A stretch of DNA of 64,000 nt, from assembly GCA_916613615.1 (NCBI GenBank), contig OU744732.1, forward strand, positions 30,576,673 through 30,640,672. Direction: 5' to 3'. The notes beneath the pieces were generated by a model, which saw only the letters and a list, made by a program, of their open reading frames with translations, had not been told where the DNA came from and did no database searches. Of the stretch, positions 34,931 through 48,215 are shown in pieces. Within the stretch, counting starts at the first letter, position 1. The number at the start of each line of letters is the position of its first letter. This DNA is from Steromphala cineraria. Lineage: Eukaryota > Mollusca > Gastropoda > Trochida > Trochidae. The position numbers and the translations under genes are program-made.

Positions 34931-35355
34931 GGGTTTCATTTAAGGATTGTTTTACATGTTTTGTGCCTCTATCGATGTATAACAGCAACAAATTGTATAA
35001 AATCGCGTAGCGTAGCGTAAAACAATCCTTATAATTACAAAATCAACAATTTAAGAAAGTTTTTCCTAATTATTTTCAAAACATCTGTCATCAATGTCGT
35101 GAGATTGTGGTTTGTTACACGAAACAATACAAAGTTGAATCAAAATTGAGAACTCCATAAACTAAAACGGCCGAAGATTTAATTTCGTTTTCGCAACCAT
35201 TGACACCAATGCAATCACAATTCGTCTTAACCGGAATCCGCATTTTCGGAATAACCCTAATTAGCAAAGCACACGACGTTTAAAATGTCTGCCGTTTGCG
35301 AGACGCTCGGAGCGAACAAGCTTGACGACTCGTAGTTATTTAAATGCAGCCTTTA
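34931..35355. other. Interruption in the tandem array, probable insertion
   Basis: 425 bp without the array landmarks. AAGGATTGTTTTACA near the left has an inverse at about 35015. It holds GC-richer sequence (GTTTGCGAGACGCTCGGAGC). No ORF or clear target duplication. Confidence 0.4.
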
Positions 35356-35590
35356 TAACCTTATAAATTGTTATATAATAATCTGGTTTAATGGTTTCCA
35401 TATTCTCTGTCACTAATCATACGGTCATCTGCTTTAACGTATTTGAAATATATACCATTTCAGTTGTCATAAAATAATCTGATGTAGTCGTTTGGTTTTA
35501 ACAATTTTTCTTTATGTCATTATACGGTAATCTGGTTTAATGGTTTTAATGATTTTTCACTATACATCTTTGCAGAAATCTAGTGCGATG
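35356..35590 (+). repeat. Decayed tandem array, second part
   Basis: The landmarks AATCTGGTTTAATGG and ACGGTAATCTGGTTTAATGG resume after the interruption. Confidence 0.55.
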
Positions 35591-36850
35591 GTTTACAAAG
35601 TACTTTAGCATATGTATAGAGACGTGGTGGCCCCTGTTGATAACTTCAGGAGACAATGTACAATGCTTGTCTTGTCATTTAACTAAATTATTAACAAAAC
35701 ATTGGAAAATATGTGAAACATACTTATATTAACACTGCCATAGAAGAAATATATATTTTTCATTGCTGTTAATAATAAAAATATGATGTTGAAAATGCAT
35801 TACGTTACTCAGTCATTTGTCAATAAATTCATCTTATGACTGTTTAAGAAAAAATCTTAAAGTTGTGACTGTTGGAATCCTACATTTAAACACTCCTACT
35901 TTTTATAATCTATTTAAGTATATGGACCCTTTCAAGACTCATAAACTTATATTATCTCATTATCAATTACCATGTTTCATTTAAATATAAGTTTAGTAAC
36001 GACTAAAAATATTCTGATTATATTTTTCCAATTATTAACTTCCATGCATTATCTAAAATGTAAGTCGAGTTGCAATAAGTAAATCTCATTGAATTTATGA
36101 AGTATCATGGTTAATTACCTTTACAACAGATTCGTAATTTAAAATAAATTAATATCTCAAATGTCTCTTTTTAAATATCATGTAACAACTTCGCTTATGA
36201 ACAATTGCTATCAGTTGTATGAGATTTGATTTGAAGGAGATTTGGAATGAATGATCTGACATCTTTAGTATTAAACTTTTTAATAAACATAAACACCGAA
36301 TAAAACTTTTATTTCAGTAAGTGATAGAGGCAGCATACATTTAATATTATGTAGATATCATTAAATTTTAGAATCGCGCAATTCAGAAAGTGAATACTTC
36401 TTCTTCGTCAATACACTTCATACCTATACTGGGCTCCTAACCCTTGGTCAGCACTTAATGACTAGTTTGTTAATGGCCCATCCTTCTTCCGATCTGAAAA
36501 ATAGTGCTAAAGATTACATTGTAAACTATCAAATATCAAACATAAAATCTATAATTGTATCAATTTCGAAACGGCGGTTAAGAAAGTATGTCAATAGAAT
36601 AACAAAAATATAAATTTCTTTTCATTTGAAATACCGTGTTCTAAATAATTCGCCACAGAAAAAGGAAACTTCAGTTTGTAGAGGTATTCACCATAGAAGC
36701 GAAAACAGCTATCAATATTTATGTTTATTTGCTTCAAATAAAGAAATATTTTAACAGATGCTTTATTGTTTCCTCTTCAGTTATTTATTCGTACACCTTT
36801 GATCTAAGACATGCAACTATTTATCATATGTTACATTAACATGAAGATTG
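35591..36850. other. AT-rich, nothing recognised
   Basis: No open frame of note, repeat or hairpin was found by eye. Confidence 0.45.
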
Positions 36851-37027
36851 ATCCAAAAAGTTTGTAGCATTTTAACCCCAACACATTGTTCAAAACGCTT
36901 TTTCCTGAAAGAAATTCTCTTTGTATCCACCCAGTGTTCAACATGACCGCAAACCATGTTAGGATTAATCGATCTAAAACTATCAGTCCGAGAGGTAATA
37001 AAACAAGTAAGACATTGATTCCATTAA

Positions 37028-37091
37028 TGACGTCACGGAAAACTCTCTTCCGGCAGGATTCGCCTGACAGATCGATTCACGCGCTGTCAGG
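37028..37091. promoter_or_regulatory. CRE with short inverted repeat
   Basis: TGACGTCA at 37028, CTTCCGG shortly after, and the inverted pair CCTGACAG (37063) / CTGTCAGG (37084). It lies at the downstream edge of the decayed coding remnant. Confidence 0.25.
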
Positions 37092-37177
37092 AGTTCGGGG
37101 CATTACCGCGTAGAATCATGGGAATTCTTGCGGTCACCATATGGATGTAGGGACAGCAGAAAAACGACAATCTGTCA

Positions 37178-37420
37178 GCACAGATTTATACAAAGAGTAG
37201 TTCTGCTGCTGCCAAAATCTCTCCCGCTTACCAATTTTTGCTTGAGCTTATCTTGGACACTGTGTCAACGCTCCTTTAGAAAATCGATACTAGCATGGGC
37301 TTCTGGTGTTGTAAGACGGCATAGCAACGCTTTGAAGCATAATTTATCCAAGCATTCAATGGTTTTCTCATCCTGAGAGCAGACGATCCAGTTAGAACCA
37401 AGACAAGGTAAGAGCAACTC
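37178..37420 (-). pseudogene. Decayed coding remnant, unknown protein
   Basis: One minus-strand frame reads protein-like for about 80 codons with a single in-frame TGA (37267-37265), plausibly a mutated TGG. Phrases include DEKTIECLDKLCFKALLCRL and HSVQDKLKQKLVSGRDF. The same frame continues upstream through several stops. Local GC is higher than in the flanks. It may be a dead transposon or gene fragment; no family assigned. Confidence 0.35.
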
Positions 37421-37572
37421 TGATTACGTTTGTCATATAGTTGTTATGGAGCTAAGCTTGCCGTCCTTACATGCACTGTGATGTGCTTGTCATGGTTAAA
37501 TGTCAAAGATCCACTTGGTGGCCCTCAGCCTTCTCCACCATATGGCAGCTACAGTTGTCTTGATACTTCGCT

Positions 37573-37767
37573 TCAGTCTTGTGCATGCTCCTCAAATCTC
37601 GTAATTGAGGTGCTTGCCATGTGCTTAAAGCACATATCCCCCAAACTGTAAATGCACGATGCATTATTCATGACATCTAGTGTGGCAACTGTATCACAAT
37701 GTAAGCCACTATGTGGTCGTATTAACCAACGATTGACAGTGTTAGTCAGCGCCCTCTTTGCATTCAA
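37573..37767 (-). pseudogene. Possible continuation of the decayed coding remnant
   Basis: A 64-codon open frame on the same strand just upstream of the remnant, with a composition unlike the AT-rich surroundings. It is separated by frameshifts and stops. No motif is recognised; it is listed because strand, GC content and proximity agree. Confidence 0.2.
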
Positions 37768-38489
37768 ATGGTTGTTTTAAATCTAAGCTTGACATGGATA
37801 TATCTGTCAAATGCTTACTTCGCTAACCCTTCAAAATCTAAATGCTAGCTTGCTCCGTCTGTACTTGTAATACTCGTGCCCCAATTGGGATACGCCAGAG
37901 CTATTAACTGACTACTGAAAGGTCAATGCTCGTGGTATGTTTAAATATAATCATCCCCTCGTGGAGTTTGTAAACTAATGGGTGTCTTGTTGTTCTCTGT
38001 TTGGTGCGAACTGTTTGCTCGATGTTATTTCATCGCAGATATATTGCCCAAATTGGAAATCTAAACATGTTGTTTGGGAGAAGATTACTGATCGGTTTCA
38101 TGTCAGTTACTCAGTTACCAGGATTCTCCCAATCCACTGCACAGTGTGCTTATCAATGTCTGTTGTAGTGCAAATTATGGGAACACGAGTTCCGTACATA
38201 AAATATAAATATAAATAGCATAATGTTTGGAAAAAAACATGCCTGCCGTTTTATGTTCTGATACGGTGTCCGTGCTGATTCGAATTCTTTAAATTCAATT
38301 TAAAGACAATCTCAACTCCTCTTCTAATAATCTACATTTAAAAATCTCGTGAAGTGGTCAAGTGTTTCCATCTTGCTCAAACCTAAGTAGTTTGACTCGC
38401 TTGGCCCATGTAGTGTTATAAGATAGAAAGTAAAATCAAAGAATGCCTAACATTTTGAACTTAAGGACAAAACTACGCGCAAAACTACC

Positions 38490-38785
38490 AACCTTAATAA
38501 CCTACCTACGTTCTTATCTGCCAGCCTACATGTACCCACCCACCTGCCTACCGAGATAGTTGCCAACCTACTAGCCTACCTACGAACCCATCTACCTACC
38601 TGCCTATTTGTACTTACCTACCCACCTACCTGCTTAAATGTACCCACCTACCAACCTAGTGGTTCTTACCTACATACGTACCTATATAGTTTCCCACTTA
38701 TCCACGTACGTTCTTACGTAGTTTCCCACCTACCATTGACTTACCTGCCTATGTAATCGTTATCTACCTACCTACCATTCAAGAA
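38490..38785 (+). repeat. Degenerate (CCTA)n repeat
   Basis: Long run of CCTACCTA/CCCACCTA-like tetramers with interruptions. It gives only spurious open frames. Confidence 0.8.
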
Positions 38786-39214
38786 ATTGTAAAGCCTTGA
38801 AATGAGGAAGTTGTACATTTATATAATATCCATATCTTCAACATGAATGAAGGTATACCCGGACAGTGAGGGGTCAGACATTGATTATTTGTGTGATACA
38901 CGTCGTCCCATGGTCTATTGGTATTGCCTTTAACGTGTTGTCGCGTGGCATGGATTTATGCCCCCAGATAATGTCTGCTGCCATCGATCTGGACCATACA
39001 GATATTGACGAGCTTTAATTGGTTGCAAATAGTTCCTTCACCTGGGCTCAATGTTCGACTACTTAACTAGGGATTGATTGTCAACGTATATAGTCTCGAC
39101 AAGGAAACTCAATGTTAATTGTTGCCATTGATTTCGCTGCTGAGGATATTGACAGGCTTTAATTGGTTGCAAATTGTTTCTTCGCCAAGACGTGATGGTT
39201 TACCGACGGATACC

Positions 39215-39910
39215 TCATACAAGATGCGGTTCTAAAGTATCGCCATGCCTGATAAATACCTAGGTTCTAAAGTATCACTGTGCTAGACAAAAAACACAGT
39301 TCTAGAGCTTCGCCTTACCAGACAAATTTCACGATTTTAAAGCATTGTGTTGGTAGAAAAGCAGAACGACCCGAAAGCATGATTTGGCAAGAGAAATACC
39401 ACGGTTTTAGAGCATTGCCTTGTTAGATATATACAACGGTTCGAGAGCATTGCCTTGTTAGACGAATACCACGGTTCTAGAGCATTGCCCTCATAGACAA
39501 ATATCACGTTTCTAGAGCATTGCCTTGCTAGATATATACAACGGTTCTAGAGCATTGCCTAGTTAGACGAATACCACGGTTCTAAAGCATTGCCTTGCTA
39601 GATAAATATAACAGTTCTAGAGCATCGTCTTGTTGCATAAATACAACAGTTCGAGAGCATTGCCTTATTAGACTAATACCACGGTTCTTGAACATTGCCT
39701 TGTTAGACGAATACCACGATTCTAAAGCATTGCCCTGCTAGTTGAAAACAACGGTTCTAGAGCATTGCCTTGCAGGATAAATACAACAGTTCTAGAGCAT
39801 CGTCTTGTTGCATAAATACAACAGTTCGAGAGCATTGCTTTGCTAGACAACACCACGGTTCTATAGAGTTACCTTCCAAAACATCACCTTGTTAAAAATA
39901 ACCCGGTCTA
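39215..39910 (+). repeat. ~44-bp minisatellite, about 15 units
   Basis: The units carry CACGGTTCTAGAGCATTGCC then TTGTTAGACGAATAC. Two sub-blocks, ATACAACGGTT and ATACCACGGTT, alternate, which suggests higher-order duplication. Confidence 0.85.
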
Positions 39911-40495
39911 GAGATTTGTCATGTACCGAATTGTCTGTTTATGCAATAATGAGTGATCGCAAACTGTGATGAGATTGGTCTCCTTTCAGATATAGATTTT
40001 CGATTTTCTGATCTTTCCAAACAATGATATCGGTATTAACTATCTTAGAGCAAGCAGAGCTTCTGAAATACACGCCCATATTCTCGACTTTGTGTAAACT
40101 GCGTTTTGGAAATGCTTTCAAATATTTATTCTGAACTGATTCTAGGTTTGCGCAATCGACATGGCTGCATTGATAGCTTTATCTAGTATGTTAAAGTTTT
40201 AAAGAAATTTAATTACCACCAACAAACATATTTACTTCTCCATCTTTCTATATCATTGAATGATGTTGCTTTGTTGCATACAGTACTTACTAATATATCG
40301 AGAACTTAATCAAGTTTACAGAAATTGTCGTGAGATGCAATTAGTTTAAGATTATTACATCCCACGCATTCTTCCTGCTATCAGTTTGAGAACATTAATA
40401 CAAGAAGAGATTGATTAGGTAATACCGACATGCATGTGACAGATAATAGCAAGGTTGCAGACAGTGTTGCATCATGATATGACTCATTTCTCTTA

Positions 40496-40745
40496 CAATG
40501 AGCTTTTCTCTTAAAGGGTTTCATATGGCTTCAGTTGATTGAAGTTCACTTCATTAAATGATCTAGACTTGTCATGTTGTGAATATGTTTGTGGCTTTGA
40601 GCTTTTCGTAATCTGAGATGTCTCTTCAAGGTCTTGATATGGCTTTCGTTGATTGATGTTGTTTTAATTTTTTCACTTCATTAATTGATCTAGTTTTCTT
40701 ATGTTGTGAATATTGTTGTGCCAATGAGCTTTTCGTAAACTGAAT
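40496..40745 (+). repeat. Two and a half decayed tandem units of ~100-130 bp
   Basis: GAGCTTTTCGTAA and TTGATTGA...CACTTCATTAA...GATCTAG landmarks recur. No coding content. Confidence 0.55.
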
Positions 40746-43392
40746 AGTCCTAGATCATTGATATTGTAAATCAAATTTAGCAAGGGCACTTACTTTTTGC
40801 TTAAACTTGACTTGAAAATTTCATATTCATATTTAAATAGTTGACGAATACGATGATAGTCTTTAATGAGCTCTTGTCTACGAGTAAATATGTTATAGGA
40901 TTATAATTTAGACTTTTTGCAGTCCAATATGGATAAATTCTAGTATATTTACTTAGGTCAAATGTTTTAACACATATGCACGTCTATGGTGGTTTCGTGA
41001 AAATTGTTTTGATACTGTTTTTGATGAATTCATAACAGTGTTCTTGTATTTACGTGACACTTTGTGTACCTTGCTGGGAAATGTAAAGGACGCCATTCCT
41101 ATTCTAAGTGCAAACCTATTACACAGACGCTAGTCTCGAGTTGGTGGTAATTGCCTGGGATAGTTCATTGTACACCACTAGAACTACATTAGCTATTGAT
41201 TAACAAGGAATGTTTGATTAAACCATTAATGTCGTCTTTGTGCATTTCATCTTCAAACTTGTGTTATTGTTACACGGAGTTTGTTCGAAGTCGTTGAGGA
41301 CATTGCATTATTGATAATGTGGTTGTGTTGAGGGTGACATTGAGTATGTTGTTTGTGTCAAACTTGATGAATGGTGTCTTTTTTTCGCAAATACTGACTA
41401 TTCCTGAAAATTACAAAACTGCTGATTCGTTGTACATGTCAACCAGGAATATACATCTCCAGTGCAACAACTGTTTATGAACAGCCGAAATATGATTTAA
41501 TAATGCTTTATTGATAAGATCTAATTCATATCATACGTATTGTTCAGTTTAAAGCAATTCTTATGATATAAACCAACATACTCTCAATAATTTCCCTATT
41601 CATCATTTTAACCTTCCGAGTAAGCATTGTAAAAGACAATCTCATAGTAGATAATGTTACAGTGTAACAGCAATGTCCAATAGTTAAGATTTATATCTAC
41701 ACTTGCTTACACTGACTGACGACTGAAGATACGAGAAATAAATTCAGAATCTGGTCTATCCCAAATGAACACGAATGATTTCCGCAAACTGCCTTCAGAT
41801 TTACTAATCAAGTGGTTGATGTGTCCGCTGTTTCGTTCCTGATCATATGTTGAATTTTTAAAGAGTATTTACACAGCACCGATACCCGTCTGTATTTATA
41901 AGGGCTGCAGAACATTGCCCGAAATAAGAGAACGTTAGTATTGCAATACGCATACTTCCTACCAGGTGTAAAGTAACACTAAAAAGAACTAAATTAATGT
42001 TGATGGATAAAAAATCTAATCTAATCAATAATATGGGAATTGTATGTAGTCTAAATAATGTGAACAATCGTTGTCGTCTTATATCTAAGGAATTGTTGGT
42101 GGCAAGCAAACAAAACTATGCCATTTATCAAATGACTGTTGATGGACGAAATCTCTATCTAACCTCTATCTTAATTCACGTGCACGTGTGACTCTGAAGG
42201 ACCCAGTGTGATGTAAAATTCATTTGCCTCAGTAATTAGTGATGTGTATCGACTTGTGCCAACACCAGCTGTTAGCAATAAATACATTATCAAAATAAAC
42301 TACCATTTGCTGTCAGCTCATTGATTTGATCTCTCAGATTTGTTTGTAAATAGAAAAGGCAACTGCTAATAGTCTAAGAGATATGAACAATCGGTTAAGC
42401 CTTGTTAATGAATAGTTGGTATCAAGCAAACATATATATGAAGGACTCCCAATAAAGCACCAATCCTCTGTGTAGCTATAGGCTACCCAGATAATTCTTC
42501 CATCGTAAACTCTATTACGAGCGGACCTTTTTCTCAAAAAGTACCGTTGCAGGTAAAACTTAAAGATACCTCAATGTTTTCCTTTATCTCCAACCTGCAT
42601 CTGTCTTATTATATCACAAGAGAAGGAACTCCAATCTAACGGTTACGGGTAGACTAAAATTTAGTTTTATTTTAAATAATTACTGTACCTTCATTTATGT
42701 TATTTTATTTCTTGAGGCTTTCCATGTGTGTATTCAGTCAATCTAGACTTGCAGAAATAGGATCTAGACTATATAAAAGGCTCTATTTAATATACAGTCA
42801 TGAAGCAGGACTAGGTTACGGGGTAAGACCAAGTGCTTAAGGCGTTGTCTGTACATTGTTAATAAACTTCAAATTCTATCTATTTAAGTTATTTTTCTAT
42901 TAAACAAAATTCTCTTATTGTAGCTGAGGTTATAGGATGATACATGATTTGAGTTTATGTGAAAAGGGATACCTTAAAAACTGATACAAATGTAAAAACT
43001 ATCAACCAAGTTGTCAAATCACTTTCGCTGCAAGCTGTTTGCATGACAGCTATCAACGTTAAAGCTGAGTATCATAAGGTAATTAGGTCCAAAACGCTGT
43101 TCAATGAATAATGTTTACTCGAGGACAGAACCTATAAATTATATTATTTAATACAATTCATTCATGAAACCCGAACTTTTATCTGTTTTTCGTTTAACTC
43201 GTGTGTTGTTTGTTCAATTTCATGAGTTAGGTAAACTTAACATAAATGACAGGTTTAAGAGCCACTAGGCGAGTTGTTGGGGTCAAATATGCCAAACTTA
43301 ATCAAAAGTGTCATTTGATCGAAAATCGGTTGTTGTAGGAAAGTATCATTTTAGGGCTAATCAACCTTGAATAGCAACAACAGGAAGGTTCA
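40746..43392. other. Intergenic or intronic, nothing recognised
   Basis: Open frames at 41858 and 42334 are unsupported. No repeats were found beyond simple AT-rich runs. Confidence 0.45.
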
Positions 43393-43809
43393 CAATCTAG
43401 TTAAAACTAGCTGTAATGTTATCGTCCCCTAAGTCCTTACGTTACATCTAGCTACTAACCCACCTGGTCCGTGTAACGCATGCGCGGAAATCAGCCAATG
43501 GAAAAAGTACTGGCTGATCCCTTTCATTCGGGCGTCGTTAGGATTTATATTGCATTTTACACATTATGAGCATAAATATCAATGATTTAATGTATGACTT
43601 ATATGAAATAAACATTACAACTAGTTTTAACTATATTGGCCGATTCTAACAGCTTGTATTAACTAGATTGTCGATTCGAAGGGATCAGCCAGTTCTTTTT
43701 CTATTGGCTGATTTCAGCGCATGCGTGACACGGACCAGGTGGGTTAGTAGCTAGATGTAACGTAAGGACTTAGGGGACGATAACATAACAGCTAGTTTTA
43801 ACTAGATTG
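43393..43809. mobile_element. Mutator-like fold-back MITE with 9-bp target duplication
   Basis: A 417-bp element with terminal inverted repeats of about 130 bp beginning CAATCTAGTTAAAACTAGCT, including CCCACCTGGTCCGTGT and GCTGATCCCTT. It is flanked by the direct repeat GAAGGTTCA at 43384-43392 and 43810-43818. Long TIRs with a 9-bp duplication fit a Mutator-type element. Confidence 0.82.
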
Positions 43810-43818
43810 GAAGGTTCA

Positions 43819-46510
43819 TAGACGTGAATATGATCGAAAACCGGACGGTGACGGGCGTCAATCAGTCAAGCATATGTCTCTGTGTCAATTAACCTGCACA
43901 TCTCTTTTCACTGGAATTTACAAATGCACGTGTTGATCAGTGATCAAGTATCATTATGAACCATTGCTGTTTCAATTATCTCAGTTCTAAATATTTGGAT
44001 TATTCCATTCCATTCACCATGAACTCTGTTGTTTTAAGCTGTAGAAGTGTTGGCTTGTAGAAGTTTTGGGATTCTACCAGTTTTTCAGTTACGGGTTGGT
44101 AATGTTTTAAAGGTTATAATTCTAGTAATTATGTAAATTTGACTTGTGGATTTGGCGTCTACGAACACATGTATACTGTATGTCTGTTTTAAGATTTTCA
44201 TTGAAAACAAGAATTTGTCATAAAATTGTGCCGGGAAAGAAGACGTTTTTTAAAAAAAAATAATTATGTCATTAATCATACCATCTACGTTCGTATGAAA
44301 AGAAAGCAATGTGTGTTGAAACAACGCAGTATTTTTTTTTTAAACATGTTATTTTGCAGATATGTCGATTGTGTTAATGACAACACTAGAATATATTAAT
44401 ATTATTACATTGAGTTTATTTGTTACCAGAAGTCAAGTCAGCTTTGAAGCTTTATGTCAGCCAATGTTTCTAAACTGTGAAGCACAATACTAATTTCTTT
44501 GATACATGTGTATAAATTTATAACGCTAGCAAAAGAACCATGTAACCAATTAAGATGTTGATGATTAATGGCAAACATAACTTTAGCAATATTGTTTTAA
44601 AATAGTGTTGCGATTACTATATTGTTCAATATTCAATTTATCATATCATGCCATGATCGAGCAGGTATGTCATATAGGCACAGATTAATAGTATTGTAGG
44701 TGTATGTTAAGCATTTATCATACGAGATATTTCACACATAAGATTTTGCAATATGATACTATTTGAGTGTCAAAATTTTAAAATTGAGCATTTGACGTCA
44801 TGTTTGCAGATGAAAAAACCGTCATACATGCATTTTTATAATTTGTAAAGGCTTTTTGATTTTCTAATTAAGAGCTGAACTTCAAAGAGATTGAATTTTG
44901 TCATTCCCATCTGTCCCAGAGCTAATAAGACGGTCGTGTAGGCGAGGAACGGTCCAACATTGCGTGCGGAGGAAATTACACTGTGGCACAAACTCACAAA
45001 TGTCACATATGCATAATTGATGGATTATGTTGGACTCTTGGTGTTCAAAGGAATATGACATAATCTTTTATTTAATAAAAAGTTTTTATTCATACCGAAA
45101 TAATTAAGTTGAACAATTTTTATCATTTTGTAAGAAATCGAGTATCATTTGTGAACTTTAATGCTTTAATGACACTAACAACATTTGTACTTTTAAAGTT
45201 TTAAATGTTGTATTGCTTTTGTTAATGCTACAATTCTCCTATTATCCTCTAGAAATGATGGATTATTGTTAGGAATAAAACCACTGATTACAGCAATGAT
45301 AATTTAAAATCATTCCTTGAACTTTTAAAAAAAATTTTCAAATCTGTTCAATCATATTTAAAACTGAAGAGTATCTTGCCATTGAATTATATTTTTATTG
45401 TATTTTTCTGTAGTACACAGTTGACGATTTGTAGTTTTTGATGTTTTAAAAGAATCAGTTATCGAACGAATTAGGACGAGGTAAGGAAATACTCCCAAAT
45501 GAATACTCAAAGGCTATCTGTTCGAAACGTTTTGTTCGACAAAAGCTTTGCAGTTCCTTAATCTTCAGCGAAAGCAAGGTGTAGCTAAAGTCATACACAT
45601 ATTATGTAGGGTCATCAATGTTCTCTTTATCTCCAAATAGTAAAATTGCAATAATATCACTTTGTCTTAGACAGCCATGTTAACACCCAAAAGCTTGAAA
45701 ATTAGTTTAAAAATTCGTCAAATAATATAAAACCATATATACATATAGAATACTTATTTTTGATATATTTACTTTTTTTTAAATTGTGAATATTGATATC
45801 TTCATTAACCATCTGCTGAAATGTAAATCATAAAAATTAATCTTTGTTATTAGTATATCTTTGAACTAATATACGCAAGGTTGGCCTATCAAACAAGCAC
45901 TTTGGCAATAGTTGATACAACTTTCCTCTTTTCTCTGCAATATGTAGTTACTTATTTGACATGAAAGCACGTTGTTTTATTTGAAATATCACTGCAATTA
46001 TCTCATTACAACAGTTAAATTTTGCCAAATGAACATTACATATTCACAATTCAACTTTAACATGTGTAGAAGTTATCCAAATCAAAGCGAACACTACTGG
46101 TGATCATGTTTTATAAACACCTTTAAATCTTTTAGGTAAGGAAAATTATTCGTGAAGGTTAACTGGACATGGTAAGATCATTTTAGCACTGCTACTTTTG
46201 ATAATCAAAAATATTCTTGGAAACGTTTCCTTAGCAACAGTTATTTACCAAAACAACACGAAACTATCTCTTTTCACTTAGAAATCAATCGTATTAGCAA
46301 CAACTCTTCTAGTTAGCATGACACCAATTAACAAATAGTGAGTCTTAGAATAGTACAAATTGCCGTTTAGAATTATGCGAGTTTTGAAAAGAACCATTAT
46401 TGTATGAGACTTCGTTAACAAAACAACTTCCTACTGCTGACCTACTAGCATGTGCATTTGTGTAGTTATACTATATAAAATGGATAGCATATTTTCCATT
46501 ATTTCCCCTT
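43819..46510. other. AT-rich, nothing recognised
   Basis: A GC-richer patch at 44925-45000 (GACGGTCGTGTAGGCGAGG) stands out but has no open frame and no partner splice site. Confidence 0.4.
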
Positions 46511-46846
46511 TTAAAGGGGCAGTAGCAAGTTTAAGGGAAATATAAGGTGATGTCAGGAAAATGGTTCCTATTGAAAGACAAGGTATGTAAACTGAATGAA
46601 GCAGTGATAAATCAAGTATGTAAAGTATAGTTCAGCCATGCCATTCCTTATTCTTACACAAAATGAATTAAGGTTGTTCACACAAAAATGTCTTCTAATG
46701 GACTTTATGTAAATCTTTATCATTTGTTCTCTGACTATGAAACATTGGTTTGTGAAATGAGATATGACATAAAGCATTAACGTGCAATTACCAGTGAAGA
46801 ACTAAAAATATAAAATTTTCAAAACAACGTCCTACTGCCCCTTGAA
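46511..46846 (+). mobile_element. TTAA-flanked MITE, copy 4
   Basis: Starts TTAAAGGGGCAGTAGCA; the right end is CTACTGCCCCTTGAA, one substitution from TTAA. It shares the GTGATGTCAGGAAAATGG and CACAAAATGAATTAA blocks. Confidence 0.78.
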
Positions 46847-46899
46847 TACCATACTATGTAGATCAGATATCATCTGGATAACTTAAAAAAAAACAACAT

Positions 46900-48215
46900 A
46901 TGGCACACTCACTATTTCAATGTCGGTATCATTTACACGTTATTATCAAGACATTAACACATGTCACACACTAATCGAAAACATAGCAATTTCGCTTATG
47001 AATAATATGTATGTTATTAGATAAGTGCAATTACCATTATAAAAATCAAATAATATCTTTCAAAATTACAAGTTCTTCACATGTTTCTGTGTTTGCCACA
47101 GTTTAACAACCAAAACTTCTTACATCGAATTATCCATATTCGCTTTTTTTAAAATTCGTTTTCCTGAATACTGATCTTCAGTCATGTGCACACCAAATGA
47201 TACACCGATACTAGATATAAATTATTCTTTATAACACTGCAATGTCTATCAAACCGACGGCTATGTACATATCATGAATCCATCAATAATGAAAAGTGTG
47301 AAGAGTTATTGCAAAACATAGCACATCCACAATACTTAAACATATTATTTTACATTCATACTTACTAAACAGTCTTCAGTGAATTATAACAATATTATGG
47401 TATTCTTATGTTCAATGAGCAATGAATAACATGAAACAACCACAGCACCTGAAGATGTACCAAATCTATACCATTCATACTCACAAAACGAGCTTTCAAA
47501 TGTTCTACTGAATTATTTTATATTGATGTATTCTTATGTCTAATGAAATTAAAACCAAATTTCACATTTCTTATAGACATGTACCACCGGTCAAACATCC
47601 TTTCTAATTGCTCCAACGAATTATATTGATATTACCGTATTGAAATACCACACATAACACGCCCGCAATAGTGAAGATGTACCAAAATTAAAACATTCAT
47701 ACTCATTAAAAATTCTTATAATTACACAAATGCACCAATGAAACATACCGATATCATCGTACAGTGATATCTTACTAAACCAAACGTAACACATCCACTT
47801 TACTCAGAGATGTTCCAACAGTCCAAAATCCCGACTAAATTAATACCAAACATAACACACCCACAGCCCATACCTAAAACATTAATACTTGCTAAACATT
47901 CTTTTACAAATGCACAAGTGAATCATATTGATATCATCGTACAGCGAGTTTAATAAATCTAGTTAAAACTAACTGTAAGTCCCGAAAGTCCGTAAACTTT
48001 TATGGAACATAATCATTACAGCTGGTCTAAATTTATCCTTAATCAAACAAAACGTAACACATCCACTGTAATTGAGGGTGTTCCAATAGTCACTCATCCT
48101 TACTGAACATGCTTTCGATTGTTCCGGTGAATCATATCGATATGACCGTATACCAATGTTAAGAATTCTATTTGTCAGTCCAAACACCATATCACAGCCG
48201 CCACTACACAGTATG
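46900..48215 (+). repeat. Decayed tandem array of ~130-bp units
   Basis: CATAACACATCCAC, GAAGATGTACCAAA, ACATTCATACTCAC and TGATATCATCGTAC landmarks recur across 1.3 kb in about eight to ten diverged units. A small fold-back sits inside at 47954-48035. Confidence 0.65.
47954..48035. mobile_element. Miniature relative of the 43.4 kb fold-back
   Basis: AAATCTAGTTAAAACTAACTG and the inverse-like CAGCTGGTCTAAATTT bound about 80 bp, inserted in the decayed array at 46.9-48.2 kb. The ends match the outer 20 bases of the 43.4 kb element. Confidence 0.5.

Noticed and set aside
37268..37372. HMG-box protein suggested by MRKPLNAW on the minus strand
   Set aside because: The similarity needs two frames, and the alternative single frame is open longer; probably coincidence.
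38490..38785. Telomere-like or CRISPR-like array
   Set aside because: The repeats are short, imperfect CCTA tetramers with no spacers.
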